Origin: Algoriphagus boseongensis
GTDB taxonomy: Bacteria > Bacteroidota > Bacteroidia > Cytophagales > Cyclobacteriaceae
DNA: 64,000 nucleotides
NCBI RefSeq assembly: GCF_004362805.1
Contig: NZ_SNYF01000005.1
Coordinates: 1,663,676 to 1,727,675, forward strand
Direction: 5' to 3'
Shown here piece after piece: positions 18,385 to 28,789 of this stretch (its first letter is position 1; every line of letters starts with the position of its first letter). A program made the position numbers and the translations under genes. Under the pieces are notes generated by a model. That model saw nothing but the letters and a program-made list of their open reading frames with translations. It ran no database searches and was not told the DNA's origin.

Positions 18385-20799
18385 TTAATTAAATGTTGTT
18401 TTGAATAGGACGCCTTCTTGCTGATCTGGGGTACGAAGATTGAAATTGAGGTATTCCCCATTAGCCCAAGTGGAAATGAAATTATCATAAAATCTACTTC
18501 CGGGATTTCCGGATTGACCTCCTGGATATACTCCGAAAGCTTGGATTTCATTTCCTAACTCGACAACCATTCTCCAGCTTGCCCCATGCCGGCTGCCAGT
18601 GGCATTTACTATTCCTGAACCGCCTCCAGTATATACATTACCTACTGAAAAGGGTTTGAAATCTGGTACCAAATGTTGAATAGTTGTTCTCTTGTAATTT
18701 GCCCAAGAATAGTCTCCCTCTTCCGCAACCCATTTATTCATAATGCTAATCAGCGAATCCAATCCGACTTTCACATGATAATCCGCCCCCTCCAAAGCCT
18801 CTGTTGATTTCATATCAAAAACAGAATCAGAAGGACTTGATGCCATCAAATCAATCGTCTGATAGGAATTTGGAGTAACAATCGGAAGATCGGTACTTCT
18901 CAGTTCCCTCCAGATGCTTTCTGCCGTCTCTGCAAACCAAATAGAATAAAGTGTTTGGGCTTTTTGATTCGGGTCTGCGAAAAAGTCCCAAGAACTCAAT
19001 TCCCCAAGATATTTCTCAGCCTCAGGACTACCAGCCTGAGCTGAACCCAAAAGCTTGATCAAAACTGGAAGGGCTTCAGAAGCCTGAAGATTGAAATCGT
19101 CAAATTGAAGAGCCTTCATGTCATCGACCGTGATTTGCTCCATTTCCCTAAGTCTTCTGTTTATCCTCCTATTTCGATAATGCTCATAGGAATTATCAAA
19201 AACATAGTATGGATACGAGGGATCAACCGGATGCTGATTGGCAGAGGAAACAAAGCCTCTTTCAGGATTAAGCGTACTTGGGTTTTGATCAAAGGGAATA
19301 TAGCCTTGCCATTCCATTCTAGGATCCGCTCCATCCATAAAAAATTTCCCCTGCTCTCTCCACTTAAGAGGAAATTTCCCCTGAATTCTCATGGCAATAT
19401 CCCCGGACTTGGAAGCAAAAACGAAGTTTTGGGCAGGTGCTGAATAATTATCCAAAGCCAAATTATAATCCGAATGGTTTTTGGCTTTATTCATCAGGAT
19501 GAAAGTCTTTTGCTCGTTTGAGCCTTCATGGACAGTCCATTTCAAGGCAAAATTCACATCGGCTCGATCTGATCGGAAACTTTGGTCATAAACCACTGGA
19601 CCGTAATGGGTATAAACTACCGTATCCAAAAATGCCTCTTCTCCTTTGATTTTGATCTCCTCAATTCTGAATTGGCTTGGCTTCCATTCATTTCCATAGC
19701 GATAGGCTTTTCGGCTTTCATCTTGGAAAGTAATTTTATACCAATCTCTTGCATCCTTGGTGGCATTGGTTACTCCCCAAGCAATATGCTGGTTGAAACC
19801 GGAAATAACCCCAAGAGCACCTGGCAAAGTGGCTCCTTTCACCGAATGTTCCGGAGTAGAAAGCTGCATGGAATACCATAAGGATGGCAAATTCAAACTG
19901 AGATGAGGGTCATTCGCCAAAATTGGATTTCCGTTTTTGGTCTTTTTCCCAGCCACAGCCCAGTTGTTTGATCCAGTTCCATCAATGGGTTGGTTCAAGG
20001 GATTCATGGCCAACATATGGTCAGGATAAGAAAGGCTGTCTGGTTTGGTGACTGCCAAAGGAGTGAAATCCCAAACACGCTCTGCTTCAATTACAGGATC
20101 ATTTTCTTTGGGAAACTCAGGGAAAAGTTTGTTTAATCCAGCCTCTCCTAGAATTTTTCTCAGATTGGTGTATTCCAAATCCCGGTCACCCACCAACATA
20201 TCTGACATGTATTTAAGCAACAAAAGGGACTTGTAAGCAGACCAATGCTCCGGTCTGTAATTAAGAATTTTATACTCAACGGGTAATCTTGCATCTGAAA
20301 GCTGATCAATGTATTGATTTACCCCATCTGCATAGGCTTCCACCAAAGCCAAGGTTTCAGGATCGTTTTCTTCCAAAAACTTTAAACCCAAGTCAGCTCC
20401 ATAAGCCAAACCTTTCCTTCTGGTCATTCTATCCAGCTCCAAGGCTCTGGATCCCACGATTTCGGAAATCCTTCCTGCTGCTGCTAAAGTTTGAAACTCC
20501 ATTTGCCATAGTCGATGCTGGGCGGTCACGTAGCCTTGGGCTCTGTAAAGGTCCTGCTCATTTTGGGCGAAAATGTGTGGAATCAAATTCTCGTCGTAAA
20601 CAACTTCCACCGGCGCAGAAAGATTTTCTAGGGATAATTCTTCCTTCGCAATTTGATCTTCGCTGTAAGAATTTTGCCAAAAACCATGATTAGGATCCAA
20701 TAGGGGAGCTAATGGAGGTATTTGGCCAATAGGTCTGGAAACCAGAATAGCCAATGCCACACTTACTGCAAGGGTCAGAAAGAAAGACACGTATTTCAT
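18385..20799 (-). CDS. Penicillin acylase family N-terminal nucleophile hydrolase
   Basis: 804 residues from the ATG at 20799, which gives a clean N-terminal hydrophobic segment (YVSFFLTLAVSVALAILVS); an in-frame TTG at 20853 would add 18 residues. The alpha-chain region has QGYVTAQHRLWQMEF, typical of this family. The autocatalytic site is GTG/SNNWAVAG, with Ser277 as the new N-terminal nucleophile, followed by PILANDPHLSLNLPSLWY. The C-terminus holds the beta-chain block GGSGIVNATGSRHGASWRM. Members cleave amides of beta-lactams, acyl-homoserine lactones or other N-acyl compounds in the periplasm. Substrate cannot be read from sequence. Confidence 0.9.
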   Translation of the reverse strand: MKYVSFFLTLAVSVALAILVSRPIGQIPPLAPLLDPNHGFWQNSYSEDQIAKEELSLENLSAPVEVVYDENLIPHIFAQNEQDLYRAQGYVTAQHRLWQMEFQTLAAAGRISEIVGSRALELDRMTRRKGLAYGADLGLKFLEENDPETLALVEAYADGVNQYIDQLSDARLPVEYKILNYRPEHWSAYKSLLLLKYMSDMLVGDRDLEYTNLRKILGEAGLNKLFPEFPKENDPVIEAERVWDFTPLAVTKPDSLSYPDHMLAMNPLNQPIDGTGSNNWAVAGKKTKNGNPILANDPHLSLNLPSLWYSMQLSTPEHSVKGATLPGALGVISGFNQHIAWGVTNATKDARDWYKITFQDESRKAYRYGNEWKPSQFRIEEIKIKGEEAFLDTVVYTHYGPVVYDQSFRSDRADVNFALKWTVHEGSNEQKTFILMNKAKNHSDYNLALDNYSAPAQNFVFASKSGDIAMRIQGKFPLKWREQGKFFMDGADPRMEWQGYIPFDQNPSTLNPERGFVSSANQHPVDPSYPYYVFDNSYEHYRNRRINRRLREMEQITVDDMKALQFDDFNLQASEALPVLIKLLGSAQAGSPEAEKYLGELSSWDFFADPNQKAQTLYSIWFAETAESIWRELRSTDLPIVTPNSYQTIDLMASSPSDSVFDMKSTEALEGADYHVKVGLDSLISIMNKWVAEEGDYSWANYKRTTIQHLVPDFKPFSVGNVYTGGGSGIVNATGSRHGASWRMVVELGNEIQAFGVYPGGQSGNPGSRFYDNFISTWANGEYLNFNLRTPDQQEGVLFKTTFN

Positions 20800-20888
20800 G
20801 GGCAAATGCTTGTTTAATTTGGGTTCTTTGTCGCCTATTTTGGGTGATGGCAAAAAGAGAAGTGAAAACTAAATAAAATTTAGCTGTA

Positions 20889-20918
20889 ATGAAAAATCCC
20901 CGGCAAACCGGGGATCAA
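20889..20918 (-). terminator. Intrinsic terminator of the DUF2911 gene
   Basis: On the minus strand a perfect ATCCCCGG/CCGGGGAT stem with a TTTG loop is followed by TTTTTC. It lies just beyond the stop of the gene at 20924-21490 and separates it from the penicillin-acylase gene. Confidence 0.85.
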
Positions 20919-20923
20919 GAAGA

Positions 20924-21490
20924 TTATTGGATAGCAATAGGAAGTTTTAATTTTTCCCAACGAATTACCAAGCCTGGTGATTCAATATCAATAGAAAGTC
21001 TTTCCGTAGAAGTAGTTTCCCAAACTGGTGTAACTTCTACACGAAGCACATCATTTTTCTCGTCATACTGAAAATGTCCATGTTCCAAATCCCAATCTGA
21101 ATTCAAAATTACTGTCCAAGTACCTGACTCTTTTGGAATGGTAAAGAGGGAATATTTTCCAGGAGCCAAGGTTTTTCCTTCTACAGTTACAGCCTCCGCT
21201 ACATCTATAAAGGTTGCCTCGTTGGCACCAGTTCTCCAAACCACATTGTAAGGAACCAGGTCTCCCCAAAGATTTCTTCCCTTTACTGAAGGAGAGCCAT
21301 ATTGAACCTTGATGGTTTTAGAACCGATAGTTCCTTCTTTGATTTCCAAAGGACTTGGGCGCTGTTCTCCTTCGGAAGCCTCTTCTGTAGCTTCTACGAC
21401 TTCTTCTTGTTTTTCAGATTTATTGGATTCACATCCATAAAAACCCATCAGCGATGTGGTCAAAAGAAAAGATAAAATTTGCTTTTTCAT
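20924..21490 (-). CDS. DUF2911 family lipoprotein
   Basis: 188 residues. A lipoprotein signal ends in LLTTSLMGFYGCESNKS (lipobox Gly-Cys), followed by a Glu-rich linker, then the DUF2911 domain from about residue 50 (KVQYGSPSVKGRNLWGDLV, NVVWRTGANEATFI, PGKYSLFTIP, DWDLEHGHFQYD). DUF2911 proteins are common in Bacteroidota; their function is unknown. It should be anchored to a membrane through its lipid. A single gene with its own promoter (21526-21553) and terminator. Confidence 0.88.
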   Translation of the reverse strand: MKKQILSFLLTTSLMGFYGCESNKSEKQEEVVEATEEASEGEQRPSPLEIKEGTIGSKTIKVQYGSPSVKGRNLWGDLVPYNVVWRTGANEATFIDVAEAVTVEGKTLAPGKYSLFTIPKESGTWTVILNSDWDLEHGHFQYDEKNDVLRVEVTPVWETTSTERLSIDIESPGLVIRWEKLKLPIAIQ

Positions 21491-21525
21491 GATTAGTAAA
21501 GCTTGGTGACGTTAGGGTAATTACG

Positions 21526-21553
21526 TAAAGGTAAGTTTTTGGATTCACATCAA
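21526..21553 (-). promoter_or_regulatory. Candidate Bacteroidota-type promoter of the DUF2911 gene
   Basis: On the minus strand, TTG (21551-21553) is followed after 17 nt by TACCTTTA (21526-21533), one base from the TAnnTTTG consensus. Transcription would start about 30-40 nt before the ATG. Confidence 0.4.
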
Positions 21554-21699
21554 ACAAGATCAAGCCATAACGAAAAACAAATTTTCACGTTTTCAAACTA
21601 TTCCAAGTCCAAAGATTTTCCAGTTCCTTTGCCTATTGCCTTTTTGGACCTAAAATTGTCAATGAAACCAACACCAATCAAAAAGTCTATTTTCACCGC

Positions 21700-22740
21700 A
21701 TGAAATTTATCTCTTGGGTAATTTTTAGTTTGACTATCCTCCTATACCTAAGTGTGTTGGTGTCCCCGGTGAATTTCCCATATGCAGGTTTATTGCCATT
21801 TTTGATACCTGGGTTTTTGCTTATTAACCTTTTTTTATTTCTCATTTTAGGTTTTTCTCTAAAAAAATCGGCTTTTATCCCACTTGCTGCCCTACTATTT
21901 GGCTATAAATTTTTTCTTATCACCTACCAATATAATCTAACAGAAGAGAATTCTCCGGGATTAAAAGTATTGACCTACAATGCCCATTTGTTTGATTACA
22001 AAAGAAGAACCACAGGCGAATTTGACCCAAATATTTTCACCTGGCTAAAGGATCATCCGGCGGAGATAAAAGTATTCCAGGAGTTTTATCAGGATAATAC
22101 TTCAGCTACTAAAGACGCCCTAAAGATCCTGAGCAAGGACGGAGAATATGAGTACAGCTATCATCCAAACGAGGGAAATCAATCAAGAAGATCCGTGGGG
22201 ATGGCAATTTTTTCTAAATACCCCATAGTCAATGAGGGGGTTGTATTTGATGCAAAGTACTCGAATGGAGCAATTTTCGCAGATATCCGAGTAAACTCAG
22301 ATACAATCCGTGTGTACAATACTCACTTGGAATCCATGGCAATTCAAGCGGAAGCTTTGGATAATTATGAACAAGCAAAGGCAGTTTACAGAAAGACTTT
22401 AGGGAAACTCCATCGGGGCAGCTTAGCGAGGGCCGAACAATTGGAAATTCTTTTTGAGCACTTGAGTAATAGTCCCCATCCCGTGATTGTGATGGGAGAT
22501 TTTAATGAAATCCCCTATTCCTACGCCTATTTCAGGTTAAGTCAAAAGCTGGAAAATGCTTTTGAATTAGCGGGAAAAGGCTTTGGATTTACCTATAACC
22601 GAGTTCTTTTCTTCCTTAGAATTGATCACATTTTTGCGGATCCTTCTTTGAAACCGGTTTATTTTCATACGCACCGGGAAGTGGATTACTCTGATCACTA
22701 CCCTGTTTCAGCGACTTTTACTTGGGATGGGATGAATTGA
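21700..22740 (+). CDS. Membrane-anchored endonuclease/exonuclease/phosphatase family protein
   Basis: 346 residues. Three hydrophobic helices occupy about residues 1-85, followed by an EEP-fold domain: LKVLTYNAHLF, KVFQEFYQD (metal-binding Glu), YNTHLES, VIVMGDFNEIPYSYAYF and RIDHIFADP...[11 protein letters not shown] with the catalytic Asp/His. The fold hydrolyses phosphodiester or phosphomonoester bonds in DNA, RNA, sphingolipids or inositol phosphates. Anchoring by an N-terminal three-helix domain is a common Bacteroidota arrangement and puts the catalytic part on one side of the inner membrane. Substrate unknown. Its 3' end overlaps the convergent RND gene by 23 bp. Confidence 0.88.
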   Translation: MKFISWVIFSLTILLYLSVLVSPVNFPYAGLLPFLIPGFLLINLFLFLILGFSLKKSAFIPLAALLFGYKFFLITYQYNLTEENSPGLKVLTYNAHLFDYKRRTTGEFDPNIFTWLKDHPAEIKVFQEFYQDNTSATKDALKILSKDGEYEYSYHPNEGNQSRRSVGMAIFSKYPIVNEGVVFDAKYSNGAIFADIRVNSDTIRVYNTHLESMAIQAEALDNYEQAKAVYRKTLGKLHRGSLARAEQLEILFEHLSNSPHPVIVMGDFNEIPYSYAYFRLSQKLENAFELAGKGFGFTYNRVLFFLRIDHIFADPSLKPVYFHTHREVDYSDHYPVSATFTWDGMN

Positions 22741-24997
22741 TTTTTGAGATTTTAATCTTGGATTGCCAGACTTTTTTGAGCGGAAAAAGCAAAACAGGAA
22801 GTAGAAACACATCAGCTAGCCAGGCAAAAATCAGGGAAAAGCTAATCAGTAAACCGGTAAAGTGAACCACCCCAAATTGGCTGAAAATCAAGACAGAAAA
22901 TCCAGCTACCAAAATCAGGGAAGTCAGAAAAATCGCTCTTCCAGCTTCCAAAAAGGTTCTTTTTATGGCATAAATAAAATCCTTGCTTTGGCTTAATTCT
23001 GATTTCAGTTTGGCCATAAAATGAATGGTATCATCCACCGCAATCCCAAAAGCGACAGTAAATAAAATAGCAGTAGTCAGCTTGAAATCAATCCCCAACA
23101 AAGCCATCATCCCCAGCATCCATAGTAAGGGAATCATATTGGGAATCAAAAGGATAAATGAAATCCTCCAAGACTTAAATAATATCCCAGCAATCAGACC
23201 AACCAACAAAAACGCCACTCCAAGCCCTTTTGCCAATTGCCAAGTGACTGATTCATGACCTTGATCAATCAAGTATCCCGTTCCTGTCCACTTGACTTTT
23301 ACTAATTCAGGATCTAGTTCTTTTTCAGCAAAGTCAATTATTTCTTGCCGTTTAAAACCCATTTCATAGCTTCCAAAATCGGCAGTTCGTCCTGAAATCC
23401 TTCCGGATTTTAAGTCCTGCGAAATAACCTGATTGCCTCCCAACCTATCCAATTGTCCAAAAAACCTGGTCATTCGCTGATATTGACCTAGAGAAGGCAA
23501 AGAAAAAGCTTTTGGGTTTCCCTGATTTTGGGCTTGATTCAGAGTCTTCACCAAACTCAAAGGGGAAATCAATTCTCCATTCTCAAAAACCTCCTGAATT
23601 TTCTTTTCAAGCTTATCTAATGACTCCAGTACTTTTCTATCCAATAAATTCGAGGCTTTTGGTCCGACTTCTAAGGCCAATTCCAAAGGATTCGATCCCC
23701 CAAATTGGGCATCGAAATACTTAAAATCTTGTTGAATGGGATGAGAAAGTGGAAGATTATCCAATAGAAAACCATTGATTTTAAGTTGGCTACTTGCCCA
23801 AATACACAGGATACTAACCAAAAGAAATCCTGAAACGATGGTTCTTTTGCTTTTCAAAATCCATGAAAACCAGGTATGAAAAATTGATATTGGAATGCTT
23901 TTAGATTGGGAACCAGAAATCTTGATCGAAAAGAGATAACAGAAACCAGGAGTGAAAAGTAGAATAGCTAAAAAGACCACAAAAATCCCAAGCCCTGTTC
24001 CTAAACCAAATTCTTTCAAAGCCGGAATAGAAGTGAAATAAAGGGAAATAAACCCAAAAGAAGTGGTAACCATAGTCAAGGCGACCGCTGGAGTTAATTG
24101 GGTAAAAGTCTGCCTTACTGCCTCTTCTTGAGGAATATTTTTTCGGAGATTTTGAATCAGGTGTGTGAAATAATGGACTAAAGCACTTAGCCCAACAATC
24201 AAAAATAAAGTAGGCTGCATCACGGACATGATATCCAGGGCTTTCCCGCTATATAGAATCATCGCAAAGGCCCAAAGTATTGCAATGCAAAGGACTAAAA
24301 TCGGAATTCCAACTCCCCAGAAAGACCTGAAAACAAGAAGCAACATCACCAAAATGAGCAGGAAGGAAATCCCCAAGAAAATCCCAAACTCAGCCTGCAT
24401 CAGTTCTACAAAATCCTTTTGGGTTTGGATTTTTCCAGCCAAAGCTTTGGGAATCAAATCATTTTCGGCAAATACATGCTGAATCTGCTGATATACTTTA
24501 TCTCCTTCCTCCTTGGTCAGTTGGGGGGAGTTTTTTATCAAAAACAAAAAGGAATCCCCGTCCTTAGAAATCAGGGAAGATTGAAATTGCTCAAGTTTAG
24601 GCTCACTAGTTTGAAGATTTTGAGGACTTTTCCAATCCAACACCTTCTCAAATCTTAGCCCAAAAGGACTGATCAGCGGAAGCTTCAAATCCAAAATGGA
24701 AATGATTGTATCAATTCCTTCAATCTCCTGAATTGAATTTTGCGCTCTATAGCTTTTTTCCAAAAAGGCTGAATCCTGCCAATCGCCAGCTGGATTAGAA
24801 ATAGCCACTAAAACATAATCATTATCACTTCCAAACTTGGACTCATAGTCTTGATAAAAAGACAAATTTTCATCGTCGGTTGGGAAAAATTGTTCGAAGT
24901 CATAATTGAATCTGGGCTGAGGAGGAAAAATCAGAATCAAGGCAGTCAGCACCCAACCCAACCAAAAAAATATTAATGCCTTTTTTCTAGAAAACAT
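22718..24997 (-). CDS. RND/MMPL superfamily exporter
   Basis: 759 residues with the duplicated RND layout. Helix 1 ([16 protein letters not shown]) is followed by a periplasmic loop (residues 30-190) and five helices ([19 protein letters not shown] onward); helix 7 (near 375) is followed by a second loop and five more helices ending [14 protein letters not shown]. The second half carries [15 protein letters not shown], the sterol-sensing/MMPL signature. Such proteins use the proton gradient to move lipids or other hydrophobic compounds out of the inner membrane. No membrane-fusion or outer-membrane partner is adjacent, so it is likely a stand-alone lipid-type exporter. Confidence 0.87.
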   Translation of the reverse strand: MFSRKKALIFFWLGWVLTALILIFPPQPRFNYDFEQFFPTDDENLSFYQDYESKFGSDNDYVLVAISNPAGDWQDSAFLEKSYRAQNSIQEIEGIDTIISILDLKLPLISPFGLRFEKVLDWKSPQNLQTSEPKLEQFQSSLISKDGDSFLFLIKNSPQLTKEEGDKVYQQIQHVFAENDLIPKALAGKIQTQKDFVELMQAEFGIFLGISFLLILVMLLLVFRSFWGVGIPILVLCIAILWAFAMILYSGKALDIMSVMQPTLFLIVGLSALVHYFTHLIQNLRKNIPQEEAVRQTFTQLTPAVALTMVTTSFGFISLYFTSIPALKEFGLGTGLGIFVVFLAILLFTPGFCYLFSIKISGSQSKSIPISIFHTWFSWILKSKRTIVSGFLLVSILCIWASSQLKINGFLLDNLPLSHPIQQDFKYFDAQFGGSNPLELALEVGPKASNLLDRKVLESLDKLEKKIQEVFENGELISPLSLVKTLNQAQNQGNPKAFSLPSLGQYQRMTRFFGQLDRLGGNQVISQDLKSGRISGRTADFGSYEMGFKRQEIIDFAEKELDPELVKVKWTGTGYLIDQGHESVTWQLAKGLGVAFLLVGLIAGILFKSWRISFILLIPNMIPLLWMLGMMALLGIDFKLTTAILFTVAFGIAVDDTIHFMAKLKSELSQSKDFIYAIKRTFLEAGRAIFLTSLILVAGFSVLIFSQFGVVHFTGLLISFSLIFAWLADVFLLPVLLFPLKKVWQSKIKISKINSSHPK

Positions 24998-25113
24998 TCA
25001 GGAGCAAAGTTTTGAGAAAATTGATGTCAGTTTTTAAAGTAGCAAAGTCCTTTTTTTGTTTCCAAGTTTTGCCCAAACCCTTAACTTGGCACCCAATAAT
25101 AAATTCGAAGACC

Positions 25114-25908
25114 ATGCAGCAATATCACGATTTGATGAGGAGAATCCTGAATGAGGGGGTAAAAAAAACTGACCGGACCGGTACAGGCACCATCAGTATT
25201 TTTGGACATCAGATGCGATTCAACCTTGCCGATGGCTTTCCGGTAGTTACTACCAAAAAACTACACCTTAGATCCATTATCATTGAATTGCTTTGGTTTT
25301 TGAGGGGAGAATCCAATATCAAATGGTTGAAAGAAAATGGAGTATCCATTTGGGATGAATGGGCTGATGAAAACGGAGATTTAGGTCCGGTCTATGGATA
25401 CCAGTGGAGACATTGGCCAGATGGGAAAGGTGGAGAAATCGACCAGATCAAAAACCTGATTCATCAGATCAAAACCAAACCCGATAGCCGAAGACATATC
25501 GTAAGCGCCTGGAATGTAGCTGATGTGGACCACATGGCCTTGCCTCCTTGCCATACTATTTTCCAATTTTATGTGGCAGATGGGAAGCTTTCCTGCCAGC
25601 TCTATCAGCGAAGTGCAGATGTCTTTTTAGGAGTTCCTTTCAATATTGCCTCCTATGCCCTATTCACCATGATGGTGGCTCAGGTTTGTGATCTTGAACC
25701 AGGAGAATTTGTACACACCTTCGGAGATGCACATTTGTATTCTAATCATCTTGAGCAAGCAGAATTGCAGTTAAGCCGGGATATCCGTCCACTTCCAACC
25801 ATGAAAATCAATCCAGAAGTGAAGGATATTTTTGAATTTAAATATGAGGACTTTGAATTAGTGGGCTACGATCCACATCCTCATATCAAGGCAGCTGTGG
25901 CGGTTTAA
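25114..25908 (+). CDS. thyA: Thymidylate synthase
   Basis: 264 residues from the ATG at 25114 ([15 protein letters not shown]), exactly the length of the E. coli enzyme; an upstream in-frame start at 25012 would add 34 unrelated residues. It has [63 protein letters not shown] with catalytic Cys146, and [17 protein letters not shown]. It converts dUMP and methylene-tetrahydrofolate to dTMP and dihydrofolate in the cytoplasm. Single gene, ended by a strong terminator. No dihydrofolate reductase gene follows. Confidence 0.97.
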   Translation: MQQYHDLMRRILNEGVKKTDRTGTGTISIFGHQMRFNLADGFPVVTTKKLHLRSIIIELLWFLRGESNIKWLKENGVSIWDEWADENGDLGPVYGYQWRHWPDGKGGEIDQIKNLIHQIKTKPDSRRHIVSAWNVADVDHMALPPCHTIFQFYVADGKLSCQLYQRSADVFLGVPFNIASYALFTMMVAQVCDLEPGEFVHTFGDAHLYSNHLEQAELQLSRDIRPLPTMKINPEVKDIFEFKYEDFELVGYDPHPHIKAAVAV

Positions 25909-25938
25909 GAAAACAGATATTTGAAATCAGATATTTAA

Positions 25939-25975
25939 AAAAAGCCCCGGATTTTCGAAAATCCGGGGCTTTTTC
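25939..25975. terminator. Bidirectional intrinsic terminator
   Basis: Perfect hairpin with arms AAAAAGCCCCGGATTTT and its complement around a CG centre. It has A-runs on the left and T-runs on the right, so it works on both strands for thyA and the convergent S9 peptidase gene. Confidence 0.93.
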
Positions 25976-25978
25976 CAT

Positions 25979-28786
25979 TTAATCGCCTAACTCATATTTG
26001 AGTGTTTTTCCTTTTTCAACCGCAGGAAGTCCTTCGCTCATCCAAAGTGGTGTTGGAGCACCTTTCAAGTAATGGTCAAAGAACTGACTTAATCGGACTG
26101 AAAGATCCTTGGCATTTTTTCTTTGGGTCAAGTTATGATCCTCTCCATTATACTGAAGTAACCATGCCGGTTTGTTCAAACGCTTCAAGGCCATAAACAT
26201 TTCGATTCCCTGATACCATGGAACAGCGCCGTCTTCGTCGTTATGCATGATCAATACTGGAGTCTGCACACGATCCATCATGAACAGTGGAGAATTTTCT
26301 AAATAGTACAAAGGTTTGTCCCAAAGCGTCCCTCCTATTCTGGATTGGGTTTGTTCGTATTGGAACATGCGGCTCATACCGGTTCCCCAACGGATTCCAC
26401 CATATGCAGAAGTCATATTGACCACAGGAGCTCCTGCCCCGGCAGCTTTAAACATATTGGTTTGGGTGATTAGGTAGGCGACCTGATATCCGCCCCAGCT
26501 TTGTCCTTGGATCGCCATATTTTCGGTATCCACTCCGCCTTTGGCAATCACTGCCTGAACACCAGGAATGATACAATCATAGGCACTAGGTCCTGGAAGG
26601 CCCATTTCGTATTTGATATCAGGAACAAATACCAAGTAATCATTACTTACAAAATATGGAATATTGATAGTCGATCTACTTGGAGCAGGAGCTCGGTAAT
26701 TGTGATAGGTATCGCTATTTCTTTCATAGAAATAGACCATCATCGGGTATTTTTTAGAAGGATCAAATCCTTCAGGTTTGAATAAAAGCCCCTGAAGTGG
26801 ATCTCCATGAAGGGTTAAATACGAAACCAATTCCACACTTCCCCACTTGATGTTGGCTTGCTGAGGATTGAGATTTGAAGCCTTTTGTAAAGACTTGAAA
26901 TTAAGGTCAGTCAGGTAAACATCAGGGTTATCCTGATAGGTACTTCTTCTTACCAAAACCTGATTTGACTCCTTCGCCTTTAGCAATCCACTGTAATTAT
27001 GTGCAGTCATCAGGAGTTGCTTTGGAGCGGACTTTCCATCGAGGGATCCCATGTAAAAGCCATTGTCCTTGGTCACTTCATTAAAGGCTGATAACAAGAA
27101 CGGAGCTTTTGGATCTATTGCTCGTTCTTCAAAATCCAATGTTTCTCTTCTGAAAGTAATCGCATTCTTTCTTCCTTCGCCCTGAGTCAAATTGATGGCC
27201 GCTGAAGGATTTTTAGGATCAATTTTCCAAATATCATATCGGTCATTAATCAGAATTGCCTGGTCTCCAGCCATCCATCCTACTGCTCCATAACTTCCCG
27301 GAAGAGAAGGGGAATCATGTAATTCTTCGTAAAAAGGAATAGGCAAAGCTTTGGTAAGATTGATTTTTGACTTAGCCTTCAAATCATAGGCAACCCAAGA
27401 ACTATCTCTTCCATCGTACCAATAGGCATAGTTAGCTTCCGGGGATAGTCTGGCAAAGCCTGAGGCATTTTTCTCAATCAAGGTCTTTTGACCCGTAGAG
27501 AAATCCACCCAGTACAGATCTCTACCAATTTGAATGTCCCAGGAATAACTTCTTCTGTAAGGAGCATCGGTCCAGGCCAGAGCAATGTTTTTGGTGATTT
27601 TATTTTCCAAGACCAAATTATCCACTTCAGGAGTAGTCAATTGGGTGATCTGACCTGAGGAAAGATCAAGGACAGACCAATAAGTTTTCTTTTCCTCTTG
27701 AGATTTGTTTTTCAACTGCATGGGCTGAATCTCATCATCCTGCCATCCCCAAATATCCAGTGAAACTCTTTCCTCATCCAGAATTGTGGTATCCTCTGCG
27801 TAGGCGTAATCTTTATAATCCTGAGCTACCCCAAAAAATAGCTTATTTTCATCTTCTGAAAATCTGATATTTCCATCCGGACTGATTCTGCCTTGATTGA
27901 ATTTCAAATCAGTTTTTTCAAGCTTTTTGGAGATGGCTCCTGACTTTACATCATAGAGGTAAAGCGAGTGCACTGGCTTTTTTGCCTTTAGAGAATCATC
28001 TGTAGCAATTAGCGCAAGATTGGAAGACTGAGGAGAAAAGGTCAAATCTGAATACGTGGTCATTTTTTCCAAGACCAGTTTGCTTTCTCCAGAGGAAAGA
28101 TTCAGAACAAACACTGCACTGTTATCTAAAGTGTCTTCCTCAGCTAAAGTGTATTGGAAATAATCCCCGTTAGGAGCAAATGAATAGGATTTCACTCTGT
28201 CAAATTCCCAGGATTTACTTCCATCCAAAGAGCGAACCAACAACTTGGTTCCATCGGTCTTTTTCGGCTTTTCAGCTTTTTTCGTAGAGTCAGCAGGATC
28301 TGGTTTTTGAGGAAGTTCCTTTTCAAAATGAATGGCAATCCAGCTGCCTTTTTCGGTAGGAATCCCAAAGGATTTTACCCTTGGAAGCTTTTCCATCGCT
28401 CCTGAAGCCAGATTGAAAATGAACAAACTATCCTTAGGCAGATCGTCATTTTTCTTTTTCTTCAATTTCAAAACCCGGACAGAATCCTTCTGAGGGACAA
28501 TTTTACCAACCAAAAATGCATCGTCTGGAGTAAAACTTACCGCAGAGGCTCTCGAAATAACCGTCTTTTGATCTGGATTTTTATAGGGAAAAACCTCAAA
28601 CCTTCCATCCCCATCCTGAGGCGAAATCTGGTATCCTACAAACAAGCCATTTTTAGTGATTTTGGCTGAAGAAAGACTCTCCCATCCATCGTAGTCCGCA
28701 TGGGTTAAGGATCTTTTTTGCTGTCCAACGGCAATCTGAACGACAAGAAGAACCCAAAGCCCCAAACCTATTTTCTTTCGATTCAT
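25979..28786 (-). CDS. Secreted S9 prolyl-oligopeptidase-family serine peptidase
   Basis: 935 residues. A signal peptide (LGLWVLLVVQIAVGQQ) is followed by a long beta-propeller region (about 30-660) and an alpha/beta-hydrolase domain with the triad GQSWGGYQ (Ser), MHNDEDGAVPW (Asp) and GEDHNLTQ (His). The family cleaves short peptides after proline or releases dipeptides; it is secreted to the periplasm or cell surface here. It starts 3 nt after the M14 peptidase gene, so both are made together, likely for peptide scavenging. A Lys/Pro-rich insertion near residues 155-175 is low-complexity. Confidence 0.92.
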   Translation of the reverse strand: MNRKKIGLGLWVLLVVQIAVGQQKRSLTHADYDGWESLSSAKITKNGLFVGYQISPQDGDGRFEVFPYKNPDQKTVISRASAVSFTPDDAFLVGKIVPQKDSVRVLKLKKKKNDDLPKDSLFIFNLASGAMEKLPRVKSFGIPTEKGSWIAIHFEKELPQKPDPADSTKKAEKPKKTDGTKLLVRSLDGSKSWEFDRVKSYSFAPNGDYFQYTLAEEDTLDNSAVFVLNLSSGESKLVLEKMTTYSDLTFSPQSSNLALIATDDSLKAKKPVHSLYLYDVKSGAISKKLEKTDLKFNQGRISPDGNIRFSEDENKLFFGVAQDYKDYAYAEDTTILDEERVSLDIWGWQDDEIQPMQLKNKSQEEKKTYWSVLDLSSGQITQLTTPEVDNLVLENKITKNIALAWTDAPYRRSYSWDIQIGRDLYWVDFSTGQKTLIEKNASGFARLSPEANYAYWYDGRDSSWVAYDLKAKSKINLTKALPIPFYEELHDSPSLPGSYGAVGWMAGDQAILINDRYDIWKIDPKNPSAAINLTQGEGRKNAITFRRETLDFEERAIDPKAPFLLSAFNEVTKDNGFYMGSLDGKSAPKQLLMTAHNYSGLLKAKESNQVLVRRSTYQDNPDVYLTDLNFKSLQKASNLNPQQANIKWGSVELVSYLTLHGDPLQGLLFKPEGFDPSKKYPMMVYFYERNSDTYHNYRAPAPSRSTINIPYFVSNDYLVFVPDIKYEMGLPGPSAYDCIIPGVQAVIAKGGVDTENMAIQGQSWGGYQVAYLITQTNMFKAAGAGAPVVNMTSAYGGIRWGTGMSRMFQYEQTQSRIGGTLWDKPLYYLENSPLFMMDRVQTPVLIMHNDEDGAVPWYQGIEMFMALKRLNKPAWLLQYNGEDHNLTQRKNAKDLSVRLSQFFDHYLKGAPTPLWMSEGLPAVEKGKTLKYELGD

Positions 28787-28789
28787 TTT